64,000 nt of DNA from Pedobacter polaris (GCF_005116505.1 NZ_SWBR01000002.1:434314-498313); one strand, 5' to 3'; positions 52,391 to 61,951 are shown, counted from the first letter of the stretch. Program-made: numbers and translations. Notes: a model not told the origin generated them from the letters alone.

Positions 52391-53005
52391 CTATACAGTA
52401 GCCAAGTATTTAATTTCTATACCATCAACCTTTTCTAATTTACCTAAAACACTGTTTAGATTTGCTTTTCGAACTTCAAACTTAATTAAACAATTGGTGT
52501 CAAATTCTTGAGTGGTAATTTCTAATTGCTCATCTTTTACAATTCGCATCACTTGGTTCATTGCCAAATAATCAAAGTTAATTTGATAAATGTCATTTAC
52601 TGTTTTTGTAATGATTTTATTTTCTTTAAGTGCTTCAACAGTAGCAGTTTTATAAGCATTAATTAAACCCGGAACACCTAATAATGTTCCACCAAAATAG
52701 CGAACAACAACCACCAATATATTCGTTACATCAGTAGAAAGTAATGTATTTAAAATTGGTCTTCCAGCAGTTCCAGAAGGTTCTCCATCATCATTAAGTT
52801 TAAATATATTCCGGTCTGGAGTTAAACGTAAAGCCCAACAAAAATGTCTCGCTTTTGCATGATCTGCTCTTAAATTATTAATGATATTTTTAACTTCTGT
52901 CTCACTTCTAATGGGATAAGCATAACCAATAAATTTACTTCCCTTATCTCTAAAAACACCTTCAGAAGCAAACGTTATGGTTTGATAAGTATCATCAAAC
53001 AGCAT
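52391..53005 (-). CDS. YigZ/IMPACT family protein
   Basis: 204 residues. DKGSKFIGYAYPIRSETEVK near the start, ARHFCWALRLTPDRNIFKLN with DDGEPSGTAGRPILN, and VVVRYFGGTLLGVPGLINAY give the UPF0029 N-terminal domain; the C-terminal part with VLGKLEKVDGIEIKYLATV matches DUF1949. Function is uncertain; relatives bind ribosome-linked factors or act in proline or translation control. It overlaps the EamA gene by 11 bases, so coupled. Confidence 0.93.
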   Translation of the reverse strand: MLFDDTYQTITFASEGVFRDKGSKFIGYAYPIRSETEVKNIINNLRADHAKARHFCWALRLTPDRNIFKLNDDGEPSGTAGRPILNTLLSTDVTNILVVVVRYFGGTLLGVPGLINAYKTATVEALKENKIITKTVNDIYQINFDYLAMNQVMRIVKDEQLEITTQEFDTNCLIKFEVRKANLNSVLGKLEKVDGIEIKYLATV

Positions 53006-53861
53006 GTAATTTTGATAAAGTGATTAATATAATTGCCACCAAAGCAAGCACTAGACCAGCATAATTCCATTTACTTAATTTCTCTTTAAATAAAATGATG
53101 CCAATAAAACTTCCAATAATAATTACTCCCATATTCATTGATGCAAAAACAACTGAAGGATTGTCTGCCATTGCTCTATGAGCCTTTAAATAGAACAATA
53201 TATTACCAAAGTTAAAGAAGCCCAGTACACAACCGCAAATAAAATTGATAAGCTGCAACTTTGTTTTTCTGATAGCTGCTAAATACAAGATATAAATTAG
53301 GGACAATACAAATGAGATACAAAAAATAACAAATAGGGATGTAGTGTAAGGTAAAACAGTAATTTGACTAACTAACTTAAAAAGTACGTCTATTACACCG
53401 AAACCAGCAAATACCAATAACAAATACAACCAGCTATTTTTAGACGATATACCACTACTTTTGCGGTACATAGTTAAAATAATTGCAGCAAAGCCAAAAA
53501 TTAGACCAACATATTTTAGTCTATCAAAGTGATCATTAAATAAAAAATATGCCGCACAAAGTGATAAAAACAATGATAAGCGTTGTGCTATATCGGTTCT
53601 GGCTAAACCTGCTTGTCTAACTGCAATACCTTGAAATAGAAATATGATAGGTAGCAAAACGCCTAAATAGATATAAATAGGAGAGATTACCTGTAGATTT
53701 AAATTGCTCAAATCTGGTTTAAAGAAAAAGATACTCAGGCTTATTGCAAATAAGTAATTCCAAGTAACGGCTTGCATTACATTAATTTCATATCGCTTTG
53801 CTAATTTGAGTAAAACACCAACTGTAACACTACAAATTATACTTAAAACTAAAAAAATCAT
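52995..53861 (-). CDS. EamA-family (DMT) transporter
   Basis: 288 residues, about ten membrane helices in two repeats. The second half has PSVVFASMNMGVIIIGSFIG, LFKEKLSKWNYAGLVLALVA near the end as the typical EamA pattern; first half LARTDIAQRLSLFLSLCAAY. Small-solute exporter of the drug/metabolite group. It overlaps YigZ downstream and abuts ribD upstream (one base), suggesting a three-gene run ribD-EamA-yigZ. Confidence 0.9.
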   Translation of the reverse strand: MIFLVLSIICSVTVGVLLKLAKRYEINVMQAVTWNYLFAISLSIFFFKPDLSNLNLQVISPIYIYLGVLLPIIFLFQGIAVRQAGLARTDIAQRLSLFLSLCAAYFLFNDHFDRLKYVGLIFGFAAIILTMYRKSSGISSKNSWLYLLLVFAGFGVIDVLFKLVSQITVLPYTTSLFVIFCISFVLSLIYILYLAAIRKTKLQLINFICGCVLGFFNFGNILFYLKAHRAMADNPSVVFASMNMGVIIIGSFIGIILFKEKLSKWNYAGLVLALVAIILITLSKLHAV

Positions 53862-54913
53862 TATTTTATATTTGGTGTATAAATTGTTAAGTCATCGTCG
53901 CCAAGTGACAATTGTTCTATTACATTTCCTTTAATTTCTGGCGCCTTAATTCCTTCGTTCCAGTTTATTTTTGATGTAAATATCCTAGCCTCATCCCATA
54001 AATTAGCGTTGATAAACTGATTTAGTATTTGAGCCCCACCCTCAATAATAACTGATTGGATATCCATTAAATACAACTGAAAAGCTATTTTTTGTGCTAA
54101 GTAAAATTTCATGTCTTCCATTTGTATAAAGTGAATATTCTCCACTACAGCTGTCTTTACCTCATTAAATATAATAGTTTTGGCTTCATTATTATAGAGA
54201 TGATGAGTTGTAGGTATTGTTAATGATCTATCAATAACTATTCTGATGGGGTTTTTCCCTGAACTATTTCTATTTGTTAATAATGGATTATCTATTAATG
54301 CAGTTTGTTTACCTACTAAAATCGCATCTTCTTCGCCTCGCCATTGATGTGAAAGTTGTTTGGATAATGGTCCAGTAATCCATTGCTGAGTTCCACCCAT
54401 TGGTGCAAAGTATTGATTAGCAGTTTGGGCCCACTTCAATATAATGAATGGTCTTTGTTGTTTAATTCTGTTAAAAAATCTTCGGTTAATATAGCTGCAT
54501 TTATCTTCTAAAATACCAATTACAACTTGAATCCCCGCTGATTTTAACTTTTCAATTCCTTTTCCATTTACGATTTCAAAGGGATCAGTATTGCCAATTA
54601 CAACTTTTTTTACTTGATGTTTAACCAATAAATCTGCACAAGGTGGAGTTTTGCCAAAATGAGCACAAGGCTCCAAACTAACATAAACTGTTGCATTCTT
54701 TAAAAGAGTAGGGGCAGAATCACCAAATTTGGTAAAAACGTTATTGATCGCATTTACTTCAGCATGTGCTTCTCCAATTTTTTGATGGTAGCCTTCGCCT
54801 ATAATTTCATTTTCATGAACAATTACACAACCTACCATCGGATTTGGACTAACATTACCCATACCTAATACGGCAAGTTCTAAACATCGTTGCATGTAAA
54901 GCTCATCACTCAT
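53861..54913 (-). CDS. ribD: Bifunctional riboflavin deaminase/reductase
   Basis: 350 residues. The deaminase half (1-145) has the zinc motif HAEVNAINN and PCAHFGKTPPCADLLVKH, with NPMVGCVIV. The reductase half (150-350) has ILKWAQTANQYFAPMGGTQQ, DAILVGKQTALIDNPLLTNR and IEGGAQILNQFINANLWDEA. Performs steps 2 and 3 of riboflavin biosynthesis from GTP-derived pyrimidine. The prmC gene diverges 85 bases away. No other rib genes are in the window. Confidence 0.96.
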   Translation of the reverse strand: MSDELYMQRCLELAVLGMGNVSPNPMVGCVIVHENEIIGEGYHQKIGEAHAEVNAINNVFTKFGDSAPTLLKNATVYVSLEPCAHFGKTPPCADLLVKHQVKKVVIGNTDPFEIVNGKGIEKLKSAGIQVVIGILEDKCSYINRRFFNRIKQQRPFIILKWAQTANQYFAPMGGTQQWITGPLSKQLSHQWRGEEDAILVGKQTALIDNPLLTNRNSSGKNPIRIVIDRSLTIPTTHHLYNNEAKTIIFNEVKTAVVENIHFIQMEDMKFYLAQKIAFQLYLMDIQSVIIEGGAQILNQFINANLWDEARIFTSKINWNEGIKAPEIKGNVIEQLSLGDDDLTIYTPNIK

Positions 54914-54998
54914 TGCTACAAATGTAGGTTATATTTTGGATTTACGATTTTTGATTTACGAATAGCAATTTGCATGATTATCACTATTTTTACAGCAA

Positions 54999-55901
54999 AT
55001 GCAATTAAAACAATTAGCTCAGAAATTTAAAGAAACCTTAGTCGCTATTTATCAAGAAGATGAGGCGAAAGCTTTGTTTTTAGTTACATTAAATTATTTT
55101 TTAAATTTTAGTAGGGCTGATTATCTATTAAAAAAAGAAGTAGTGCTTTTGCCAGATCAGTTGACCAAATTTGAAGATGTTTTGAATGAGTTAAAAACAG
55201 GCAAACCTATTCAATATATTTTAGGAGAGGCTCATTTTTATGGTTTGACCTTTAAAGTTAATTCATCGGTTTTAATCCCAAGACCAGAAACCGAGGAGTT
55301 GGTAGAATGGATTTTGAATGGTGTTACGAGTTATGAGTTACAAGTTGTGAGGCATAACCCTTTAACACACAACCCACAACCCATAACTATCTTAGATATT
55401 GGTACTGGAAGTGGTTGTATAGCTATTTCATTAAAGAAAAATCTTCCCAACACAAAAGTCTATGCCTTAGATATTACAGAAGACACTTTAGAAACCGCCA
55501 AACAAAATGCAGTATTAAACAATGTTGATATTGATTTTATAAAAGATGATATTCTTACATCTCAATACGAAACACATCAAGCAGAATATGCAGTTATAGT
55601 AAGCAATCCCCCTTATATTAAAGAAGATGAAAAACCAGCTATGCATCCCAATGTTCTGGTTAATGAACCGCATAGAGCTCTATTTGTAAGCAATGAAAAT
55701 CCATTAATTTTTTACGAAGCAATTGCGAATTTTGCCTTGAAAAATCTTTCCCAAAAAGGATTGCTTTTTTTTGAAATCAATGAATTTTTAGGTCAACAAA
55801 CAGTTGATTTATTATCTCATAAAGGTTTTAAAAACATTGAGTTAAGAAAAGATATGCAGGGTAAGGATAGGATGATAAAGGCCAACCCACCAACCCCATA
55901 A
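54999..55901 (+). CDS. prmC: Peptide chain release factor N5-glutamine methyltransferase
   Basis: 300 residues. Motif I ILDIGTGSGCIAISLKK and the active-site NPPY in VIVSNPPYIKEDEK (about 206-209) are definitive. The N-terminal helical part (1-90) precedes GKPIQYILGEAHFYGLTFKV. Methylates the GGQ glutamine of release factors 1 and 2. Diverges from ribD. The insertion around 110-128 (SYELQVVRHNPLTHNPQPI) is unusually long and repeat-like, and contains two PLTHNPQP-type pieces; probably a loop. Confidence 0.96.
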   Translation: MQLKQLAQKFKETLVAIYQEDEAKALFLVTLNYFLNFSRADYLLKKEVVLLPDQLTKFEDVLNELKTGKPIQYILGEAHFYGLTFKVNSSVLIPRPETEELVEWILNGVTSYELQVVRHNPLTHNPQPITILDIGTGSGCIAISLKKNLPNTKVYALDITEDTLETAKQNAVLNNVDIDFIKDDILTSQYETHQAEYAVIVSNPPYIKEDEKPAMHPNVLVNEPHRALFVSNENPLIFYEAIANFALKNLSQKGLLFFEINEFLGQQTVDLLSHKGFKNIELRKDMQGKDRMIKANPPTP

Positions 55902-55968
55902 AAGAGAGTCATCATATTGTAAATGCAGTTCGTTTACATGCTGTGAGAAATTATGTCTTAGTGGAAAG

Positions 55969-55982
55969 TCCCCTTTAGGGGA
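55969..55982. terminator. Short terminator-like hairpin between prmC and xerD
   Basis: TCCCC-TTTA-GGGGA in the 89-base gap between two convergent genes; no strong T-run. Confidence 0.35.
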
Positions 55983-55990
55983 TTTAAGGG

Positions 55991-56890
55991 TTAAGACCTG
56001 GGATGGAATTGTGTAATAACACTCCTCAAATAATCCCTATCCAAGTGAGTATAAATTTCTGTAGTGGTAATACTAGCATGACCTAACATTTCTTGTACTG
56101 CTCTTAAATCGGCTCCCCCCTCTATTAAATGTGTAGCAAAAGAGTGCCTTAAAGTATGTGGACTGATATTTTTGTGAATTCCGGTTGTTAATGCTAGAGA
56201 TTTGATGAGATTGAAAACTGAAATACGAGATAACCTGCTTCCAGAACGATTTAAAAAGATAAAATCTTCATGACCTTTTTTAATATCTAAATGAACCCGG
56301 ATTTGACTTACATATATTTCTAAAAATTTTAAAGCAACGGATCCAATAGGCACCAAACGTTCTTTGTTTCCCTTACCAATTACCTTAATAAATTCTGTTT
56401 CTGCATAAATGTTTGAAATACGAAGCTCTACTAATTCTGTAACACGCAAACCACAACCATAAAGCATCTCTATTATGGCTTTATTACGCATTCCTTCTGG
56501 TTTAGAAGCATCAATAGCATCAATTAATTTATTTATTTCATGAATACTTAATGTGTCTGGTAATTTTCTAGTTAATTTTGGTGCTTCTAACAATGCGGTC
56601 GGATCTTCTTCTATCATTTCTTCTTGCATTAGGTAGGTAAAAAAAGCCTTTATGCCCGAAATTACCCTAGCCTGTGTATTAGATTGCATTCCAATTTCAT
56701 TAAGCCAAGTAATAAATTCTCTTAAATCTTTAAGTTGAACCTTATTTAAGATCAATTCTTTATCCACTGCTAAATAAAATTGCAACAACTTATCTACATC
56801 ATTTAAATAAGCATTAATAGAATGTTTGGAAAGCGATCGCTCCAATTTTAAATAATCTTTAAATCCTTTTAGGTAAGAGTGGGTATTCAC
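55991..56890 (-). CDS. xerD: Site-specific tyrosine recombinase XerD
   Basis: 299 residues from GTG 56890 (NTHSYLKGFKDYLKLERSLS follows, like other family starts); an earlier in-frame Met at 56923 adds 11 residues that overlap aroQ's leader. Core-binding domain 1-100; catalytic Arg in GCGLRVTELVELR, Lys in IGKGNKERLVPI, His-x-x-Arg in HTLRHSFATHLIEGG, His in LGHASITTTEIYTHL and nucleophile Tyr in EIYTHL. Resolves chromosome dimers at dif with XerC. No dif site in the window. Housekeeping gene, not a phage integrase. Confidence 0.95.
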   Translation of the reverse strand: MNTHSYLKGFKDYLKLERSLSKHSINAYLNDVDKLLQFYLAVDKELILNKVQLKDLREFITWLNEIGMQSNTQARVISGIKAFFTYLMQEEMIEEDPTALLEAPKLTRKLPDTLSIHEINKLIDAIDASKPEGMRNKAIIEMLYGCGLRVTELVELRISNIYAETEFIKVIGKGNKERLVPIGSVALKFLEIYVSQIRVHLDIKKGHEDFIFLNRSGSRLSRISVFNLIKSLALTTGIHKNISPHTLRHSFATHLIEGGADLRAVQEMLGHASITTTEIYTHLDRDYLRSVITQFHPRS

Positions 56891-56950
56891 TATATTTATT
56901 GAGTTTTTTTTATAACATTGCAACGTTACAACATTATAAGCTTACAACGC

Positions 56951-57367
56951 ATGAAAATACAAATTATTAATGGTCCGAATTTAAACCTTTTAGGGTTAAG
57001 GGAGCCTACAATATACGGTTCGGAAGGATTTGATAATTATATTTCGCAGCTCCGAGAATTGTATTCAATTATTGAAATTGATTATTACCAAAGCAATGTA
57101 GAAGGAGAATTGATTAACAAATTACATGAAGTTGGTTTTTCCTATGATGGAATTATCATCAACGCTGGTGGCTATACGCATACATCAGTAGCTATTGCTG
57201 ATGCTATTGCAGCTATAAAAACTCCAGTAATTGAAGTTCATATTTCTAATATCTATGCTAGAGAAGAGTATCGTCATGTTTCCTTAACTGGAAAAAACTG
57301 CAAAGGTGTACTTACTGGCTTCGGTTTAGATGGTTATCGCTTAGCAATAGAAAGTTTACTAAAATAA
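56951..57367 (+). CDS. aroQ: 3-dehydroquinate dehydratase, type II
   Basis: 138 residues from ATG 56951; the frame upstream to 56918 has another Met but lies in the xerD leader. Signatures: MKIQIINGPNLNLLGLREPT, YQSNVEGELINKLHEVG, INAGGYTHTSVAIADAI with the catalytic Tyr/His, and VEVHISNIYAREEYRHVS. Dehydrates 3-dehydroquinate in the shikimate pathway. The intergenic region between xerD and aroQ is 60 bases, divergent. Confidence 0.97.
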   Translation: MKIQIINGPNLNLLGLREPTIYGSEGFDNYISQLRELYSIIEIDYYQSNVEGELINKLHEVGFSYDGIIINAGGYTHTSVAIADAIAAIKTPVIEVHISNIYAREEYRHVSLTGKNCKGVLTGFGLDGYRLAIESLLK

Positions 57368-57382
57368 TTTATCCATATAGAC

Positions 57383-58114
57383 ATGAAGAAATACGTATTG
57401 ATGCTTAGCTTGTTTTTTGCGATTAACTCTTATGCACAAAATATAACAAGCTCTACTTCCACTAGATTAGATGAAAACACAATTGTAAAAGATGGTTCAG
57501 GTACTGTATTGCCTTATGCTATATGGAAAAAACTAATGCAAACAGGCGAGTATAACCTTAAAAGAGTTGATGGTACTGCTGAGTTTATAGCTTACCAGAT
57601 GACAGACGCCGAAAAGGTAAAGGCTGCAGAACGTAAAAAAGCACAAATGGAAATGATGCCTAAACCAGGATCAGCTGCCTCTTTTAAAGAAGGCGAGAAA
57701 TTTAAAGGCGAGAAAATTACTGATATGAATGGTAATAAATACGATCTTAAAGTTTTGTCTGATAAAATTTATGTCATTAACTTTTGGTTCATCAACTGTC
57801 CTCCCTGTAAACAAGAAATTCCAGAATTAAATAAATTAGTTGCTAAATACAAAGAGAATAAGAATGTAGTATTTCTTGCAATTGCTTTGGATAATAGCAT
57901 TTTATTAAAACAATTCATAAAAACGAGTCCTTTCGATTACAACATAGTTGATGATGGCAGATATTATGCCCAAAAATATGGGGTAGAAGGGTATCCAACT
58001 CATGTAGTTGTTGGAAAAGATGGGTTAATTAAGTTTAGTACACTTGGCCTAACTGGAAACACAGTTTATTGGGTAGAAAAAACAATTAAAGACCAACTAT
58101 TAGCAACACTTTAA
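57383..58114 (+). CDS. TlpA-like thioredoxin-fold protein
   Basis: 243 residues. A signal peptide (1-18, INSYAQ) leads to a region with VLPYAIWKKLMQTGEYNLKR and then a thioredoxin fold at about 105-240. The redox site is Cys139-Pro-Pro-Cys142 in FWFINCPPCKQEIPELN, with the cis-Pro in EGYPTHVVVGKDG. Membrane or periplasmic reductant, likely for cytochrome maturation or protein disulfides. Fifteen bases after aroQ and co-directional. The start Met gives a clear n-region. Confidence 0.92.
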   Translation: MKKYVLMLSLFFAINSYAQNITSSTSTRLDENTIVKDGSGTVLPYAIWKKLMQTGEYNLKRVDGTAEFIAYQMTDAEKVKAAERKKAQMEMMPKPGSAASFKEGEKFKGEKITDMNGNKYDLKVLSDKIYVINFWFINCPPCKQEIPELNKLVAKYKENKNVVFLAIALDNSILLKQFIKTSPFDYNIVDDGRYYAQKYGVEGYPTHVVVGKDGLIKFSTLGLTGNTVYWVEKTIKDQLLATL

Positions 58115-59137
58115 TTACCAATTTAACTGGCTAAACTTTTTAATCTTGTTAATAAAGTAGCTATAAACAATACTGTTTTTATAAACACCGGTATGCTGTA
58201 ATAAAGGGCTTTGTTTTATAGTTCTTTTTTGAGCCGTATGTTTAATATCTCTAAAAAAATGGAAGTGAGCTTTACTTACTGCACCGCAAAATTCAGTTTT
58301 TCCCTTAAGCAAAAATTGTAACCAAGCGGCTAGATCGAACCACATTCGTATAAAAATCCTAAAATATGCATCTTCTTTTGGCAAGTTCTTTTGCATAATT
58401 ATTAAGTTATTTCTAAAGTTGAGGTAAGTTTTATAAGGATTATTTGCGTTTAACGTTCCGCCACCCACATGATAAACTTCTGCAGCTGTGCAACAAACAA
58501 CCCTGTAACCTAGGTTTTTTAATCGCCAACACAAGTCTATCTCTTCCATATGGGCAAACAAATCTGCATCTAAGCCATTTACTTCTTTCCAAGCTTTACT
58601 CTTGATAAAAAATGCTGCACCGCTTGCCCAAAAAATATCAATATCAGTATCGTATTGATTTTCATCCAGTTCTACTTCATCAAAAATTCTTCCTCTACAA
58701 AAAGGGTACGCATATAAATCTAAAAATCCGCCAGCAGCACCAGCGTACTCAAATTGGTTTTTGTTTTTTTGATACTTAATTTTTGGCTGAGCGACTGCAA
58801 TACTTTCATCACTTTGCATTAAATCTATTACAGGTTTAATCCAATCCTTAGGTACCTCAACATCAGAGTTTAACAATACAAAATAATCTGCTTCTACTTT
58901 TGCTAAAACCTGATTATATCCTCCGGCAAAGCCATAATTTTTGTCATTTTCTATAATAACTATTTGAGGATATGTAGCTTTTACAAATGCTACTGAATCA
59001 TCCGTTGATGCATTATCGCCAACAATAATTTGAAGATTTGGATAATTTGAAGCAACTACACTAGACAAAAATTTATCTAGCCATGTTTTACCATTCCAAT
59101 TTAAAATAACAACTGCTACACTAGCTTCCATATGCAT
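58115..59137 (-). CDS. Glycosyltransferase family 2, rhamnosyltransferase-like
   Basis: 340 residues, or 338 from the second Met. GT-A motifs: VAVVILNWNGKTWLDKFLSS, VGDNASTDDSVAFVKATY, NYGFAGGYNQVLAKVEADYF with LLNSDVEVP (DxD-type SD), FWASGAAFFIKSKAWKEVNG, LFAHMEEIDLCWRLKNLGYR and YHVGGGTLNANNPYKTYLNF. Adds one sugar to a surface polysaccharide or lipid-A-linked glycan. Starts next to the acyltransferase stop with a one-base gap, so it is the second gene of a two-gene operon. Confidence 0.93.
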   Translation of the reverse strand: MHMEASVAVVILNWNGKTWLDKFLSSVVASNYPNLQIIVGDNASTDDSVAFVKATYPQIVIIENDKNYGFAGGYNQVLAKVEADYFVLLNSDVEVPKDWIKPVIDLMQSDESIAVAQPKIKYQKNKNQFEYAGAAGGFLDLYAYPFCRGRIFDEVELDENQYDTDIDIFWASGAAFFIKSKAWKEVNGLDADLFAHMEEIDLCWRLKNLGYRVVCCTAAEVYHVGGGTLNANNPYKTYLNFRNNLIIMQKNLPKEDAYFRIFIRMWFDLAAWLQFLLKGKTEFCGAVSKAHFHFFRDIKHTAQKRTIKQSPLLQHTGVYKNSIVYSYFINKIKKFSQLNW

Positions 59138-60007
59138 TTAAACAATAAATTTCCATCGCCTATGGCTCCAAAGCCAAAAAGCAGGTTCGCGTTGAATAGT
59201 ATGAGTTAAATATTCAAATAACAAATCTGTTATTTCATGATCCTTTGTAGCTTTCGGATCTAAGCAAAGAGGTAAACAATCAACTTCATAATATCCTCTT
59301 TTCACTTTTATTACATCAAAATAAAATATAGGTCTATTGGTTTGTAAAGCAATTTTCTCTAAACCCAAAAGAACTGCAGTTGGCTGGTTTAAAAACTGCA
59401 AAGTGTATTGTGTTTCTTCGCGTACGGGTGTTTGATCGCTTGCAAAACAAAACATTGTTGGTTGGTTTTTAGTCGCAATTACTTTTCTTAAAGTTTGGCG
59501 CATTGGCACAAATTCATTTCCATATTGGGTTCTCCATTTTTGAAACCAACACTCAAAAACCTCACTTGCTAAAGGCTTGTAAATTACATGTGCCGTACCA
59601 CTTATATTTAAACCTAAAGCTAGCATACACAACTCCCAATTACCGTAATGACCAGTGCAGGCTAAAACGCTTTCTCCTTTATTAAAATAGGTTTCAACTT
59701 GGCCTAAACCGTTAAATTTAACTCGTTTTCGCAGTTCTTTTTCAGAAATATTGGTTAATTTAATGATCTCGAAAATTAAATCAGCCAAATATTTATAGAA
59801 ACGCTTCTCAATGTTAATAATTTCATCTAAACTCTTTTCTGGAAAAGAATTTAACAAATTTTCTCTTACAACTTTTCTACGATATTGAACAATGTAGTAC
59901 AGGGGATAGTAAAGTAGTCTTGCAAAAAATAGGAGTACAGGTAGGGGGAAAAGAGATAAAATATATAAAAAGAATATACCGATATACGAAAAACCTTTTA
60001 GAATCAT
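59138..60007 (-). CDS. Lipid A biosynthesis acyltransferase, LpxL/HtrB-like
   Basis: 289 residues. One N-terminal membrane helix (about 9-30). The acyltransferase HX4E motif HYGNWELC (around 119-126) is present, with IYKPLASEVFECWFQ, FCFASDQTPVREETQYTL and FWLWSHRRWKFIV at the end. Adds secondary acyl chains to lipid A on the inner membrane. First gene of a transcript with the GT2 at 58115. WbqC diverges 37 bases upstream. Confidence 0.94.
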   Translation of the reverse strand: MILKGFSYIGIFFLYILSLFPLPVLLFFARLLYYPLYYIVQYRRKVVRENLLNSFPEKSLDEIINIEKRFYKYLADLIFEIIKLTNISEKELRKRVKFNGLGQVETYFNKGESVLACTGHYGNWELCMLALGLNISGTAHVIYKPLASEVFECWFQKWRTQYGNEFVPMRQTLRKVIATKNQPTMFCFASDQTPVREETQYTLQFLNQPTAVLLGLEKIALQTNRPIFYFDVIKVKRGYYEVDCLPLCLDPKATKDHEITDLLFEYLTHTIQREPAFWLWSHRRWKFIV

Positions 60008-60044
60008 TAATTTGGGCAGCTAGAATACAAACATAAAGCAACAG

Positions 60045-60653
60045 ATGCAAAGTTTAGCAATATTTCCTCTTTTTTATCTTCCACCAGTTAGTTATTTCAC
60101 TGCTTTAAAAGAACACCATTTCGACTACGTTATCGAAAAACACGAGCATTTTGTAAAACAAACCTATAGAAATAGAGCAAGTATTGCATCTCCAGATGGT
60201 ATTTTAGATTTGATGATTCCTGTTGTAAAAGGCTCTAAATTTCATACCCCAATTAAGGATGTAAAGATTAGTTATGATTCTAAGTGGCAACGCTTGCATT
60301 GGTTAAGCTTACAAACGTGTTATAGAAGTTCTGCTTATTTTGAATACTATGAAGATGGTTTAGTGCCCTTTTATACAAAAAAGTATGATTTTTTATTAGA
60401 CTACAACCTAGAATTACTGAACTGGATTTTAAAGCAAATGAAACAAAGTTCACCAGAGAATTTTACGCAAGAATATGAAAAGGAAATAGGAACTGAATTA
60501 GATTTCAGGGATAAGTTTAATAAAAATACAATTCATATAGGCGAAACGAAAACCTATTTTCAGGTGTTTAGCGATAGAAATAAATTTATCCCCAACTTAA
60601 GTATTGTTGATTTGCTATTTAACCAAGGTCCACAAGCAAAAACTTATCTTTAA
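60045..60653 (+). CDS. WbqC-family protein
   Basis: 202 residues. IFPLFYLPPVSYFTALKEHH, HEHFVKQTYRNRASIASPDG, ILDLMIPVVKGSKFHTPIKD, WQRLHWLSLQTCYRSSAYFE and a C-terminal FIPNLSIVDLLFNQGP all match the WbqC family found in surface polysaccharide loci. Role not proven. The distance to corA is three bases, so co-transcribed. Diverges from the LpxL gene. Confidence 0.94.
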   Translation: MQSLAIFPLFYLPPVSYFTALKEHHFDYVIEKHEHFVKQTYRNRASIASPDGILDLMIPVVKGSKFHTPIKDVKISYDSKWQRLHWLSLQTCYRSSAYFEYYEDGLVPFYTKKYDFLLDYNLELLNWILKQMKQSSPENFTQEYEKEIGTELDFRDKFNKNTIHIGETKTYFQVFSDRNKFIPNLSIVDLLFNQGPQAKTYL

Positions 60654-60656
60654 CGT

Positions 60657-61775
60657 ATGTCAAAACCTACTAAGCATAAACATAAAAAACATCGTTATGT
60701 ATTGCCATCGCCAGGATCTAGCCCAGGTATGGTTTTTATTGATGAAAACTCTGTTGAGCCACACATTAATCTTTATATCTATAATGAAAACTATTACAAA
60801 GTAGAGCATCTTGAAAACATTGAAGGTTTAAAACAGCGATTAACTGATAAAACCTATAATTATTGGATTGAAATAAAGGGCTTTAATTCTATGTCCATGT
60901 TTGAGACTTTAACCAAAGATTGGAATATCAATAAGCTCATTTTAGAAGACATTACCAGAACTTACCAAAGACCTAAGTATGAAGAATACGGTAATTATGA
61001 TTTTGCAGTTAGCAGGATGTTATTTATTGATGAAGAAAATGGGTTGGAAAATGAACAATTGTCTTTTATCTTAACAAATAATGTATTATTTACTTTTCAA
61101 GATAAATATGAAGATTGTTTAGATCCAGTTCGTAATCGCTTAGAAATTGGAAAAGGAAACATTCGGATTGGAGGAAGTAGTTATTTGATGTATGCTTTAA
61201 TGGATATGATTGTAGATGAGTATTTTACAGTTTTAGGAACATGGAGTGAACAATTAGATAATATTGAGGATCGTTTATTCGAGAAACCGGATAAAACCAT
61301 CATGTTTGATACCCAACTGATTAAAAGAAATTTAATAACAGTAAGACGAGTTGCTTGGCCAGAACGTGATAAAATGAATGATATTTTACGAACGGATAGT
61401 GCTCAAATAGACGAAAAAACAAAGGTTTACATTCGCGATGCCTATGACCATTGCATTCAGATCATTGATATGGTAGAATCGCTTAAAGAGATCTCTGCAA
61501 GTAATATAGACATGTATTTGTCTATCATTAGCAATAGGATGAATGAGATTATGAAAGTACTTACCATCATATCATCTATATTTATTCCACTTACTTTTAT
61601 TGCCGGTATTTACGGTATGAACTTTAGTAGGGAAGACCCAGTTACAGGAAAAGTGTTGCCACAGAATATGCCAGAGCTCTATCAAGAACATGGTTATTTG
61701 TACACCATGATTGTAATGGGCTTAATTGCTGTTGTACAAGTTATTTATTTTTGGCGCAAGGGGTGGTTTAAATAA
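60657..61775 (+). CDS. corA: CorA magnesium/cobalt transporter
   Basis: 372 residues. N-terminal alpha/beta domain (1-240) with ILEDITRTYQRPKYEEYGN, long helix (about 200-310), then two membrane helices near the end: IISSIFIPLTFIAGIYGMNF holds the gate motif Gly-Met-Asn, and YLYTMIVMGLIAVVQVIYFW follows. Forms a pentameric Mg2+ channel. Three bases after WbqC. A second magnesium transporter, mgtE, lies one kilobase downstream. Confidence 0.96.
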   Translation: MSKPTKHKHKKHRYVLPSPGSSPGMVFIDENSVEPHINLYIYNENYYKVEHLENIEGLKQRLTDKTYNYWIEIKGFNSMSMFETLTKDWNINKLILEDITRTYQRPKYEEYGNYDFAVSRMLFIDEENGLENEQLSFILTNNVLFTFQDKYEDCLDPVRNRLEIGKGNIRIGGSSYLMYALMDMIVDEYFTVLGTWSEQLDNIEDRLFEKPDKTIMFDTQLIKRNLITVRRVAWPERDKMNDILRTDSAQIDEKTKVYIRDAYDHCIQIIDMVESLKEISASNIDMYLSIISNRMNEIMKVLTIISSIFIPLTFIAGIYGMNFSREDPVTGKVLPQNMPELYQEHGYLYTMIVMGLIAVVQVIYFWRKGWFK

Positions 61776-61821
61776 TTAGTTCCTTGGTTAAATTGGTTCA
61801 TTAGCTCATTTGGCATAGTTT

Positions 61822-61849
61822 GGCACCCTGAGCGTAGTCGCGAAGGGCT
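61822..61849. repeat. GTCAT-family intergenic repeat
   Basis: GGCACCCTGAGCGTAG and GCGAAGGGCT, a variant of the CCTGAGC...GAAGGG element. Confidence 0.5.
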
Positions 61850-61931
61850 TAGATAAACCATACTTGAATAAAGAGTTTTTTGAAAAGCAAAGCCAGCATT
61901 CCAATTAATGGTTCTGTCCCGCTTTCCTTAC

Positions 61932-61951
61932 AGCCACAAAAAAATGTGGCT
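61932..61951 (+). terminator. Possible terminator after corA
   Basis: Hairpin AGCCACA-AAAAAA-TGTGGCT with a following TT; weak T-run. It lies 157 bases past the corA stop. Confidence 0.4.

Noticed and set aside
55300..55385. Frameshift in prmC because of the repetitive insert
   Set aside because: The frame stays open through the insert and both motifs flank it correctly; it is an in-frame loop.
55991..56890. Phage integrase
   Set aside because: The protein has the XerD length and layout and sits between core genes prmC and aroQ, so it is the housekeeping recombinase.
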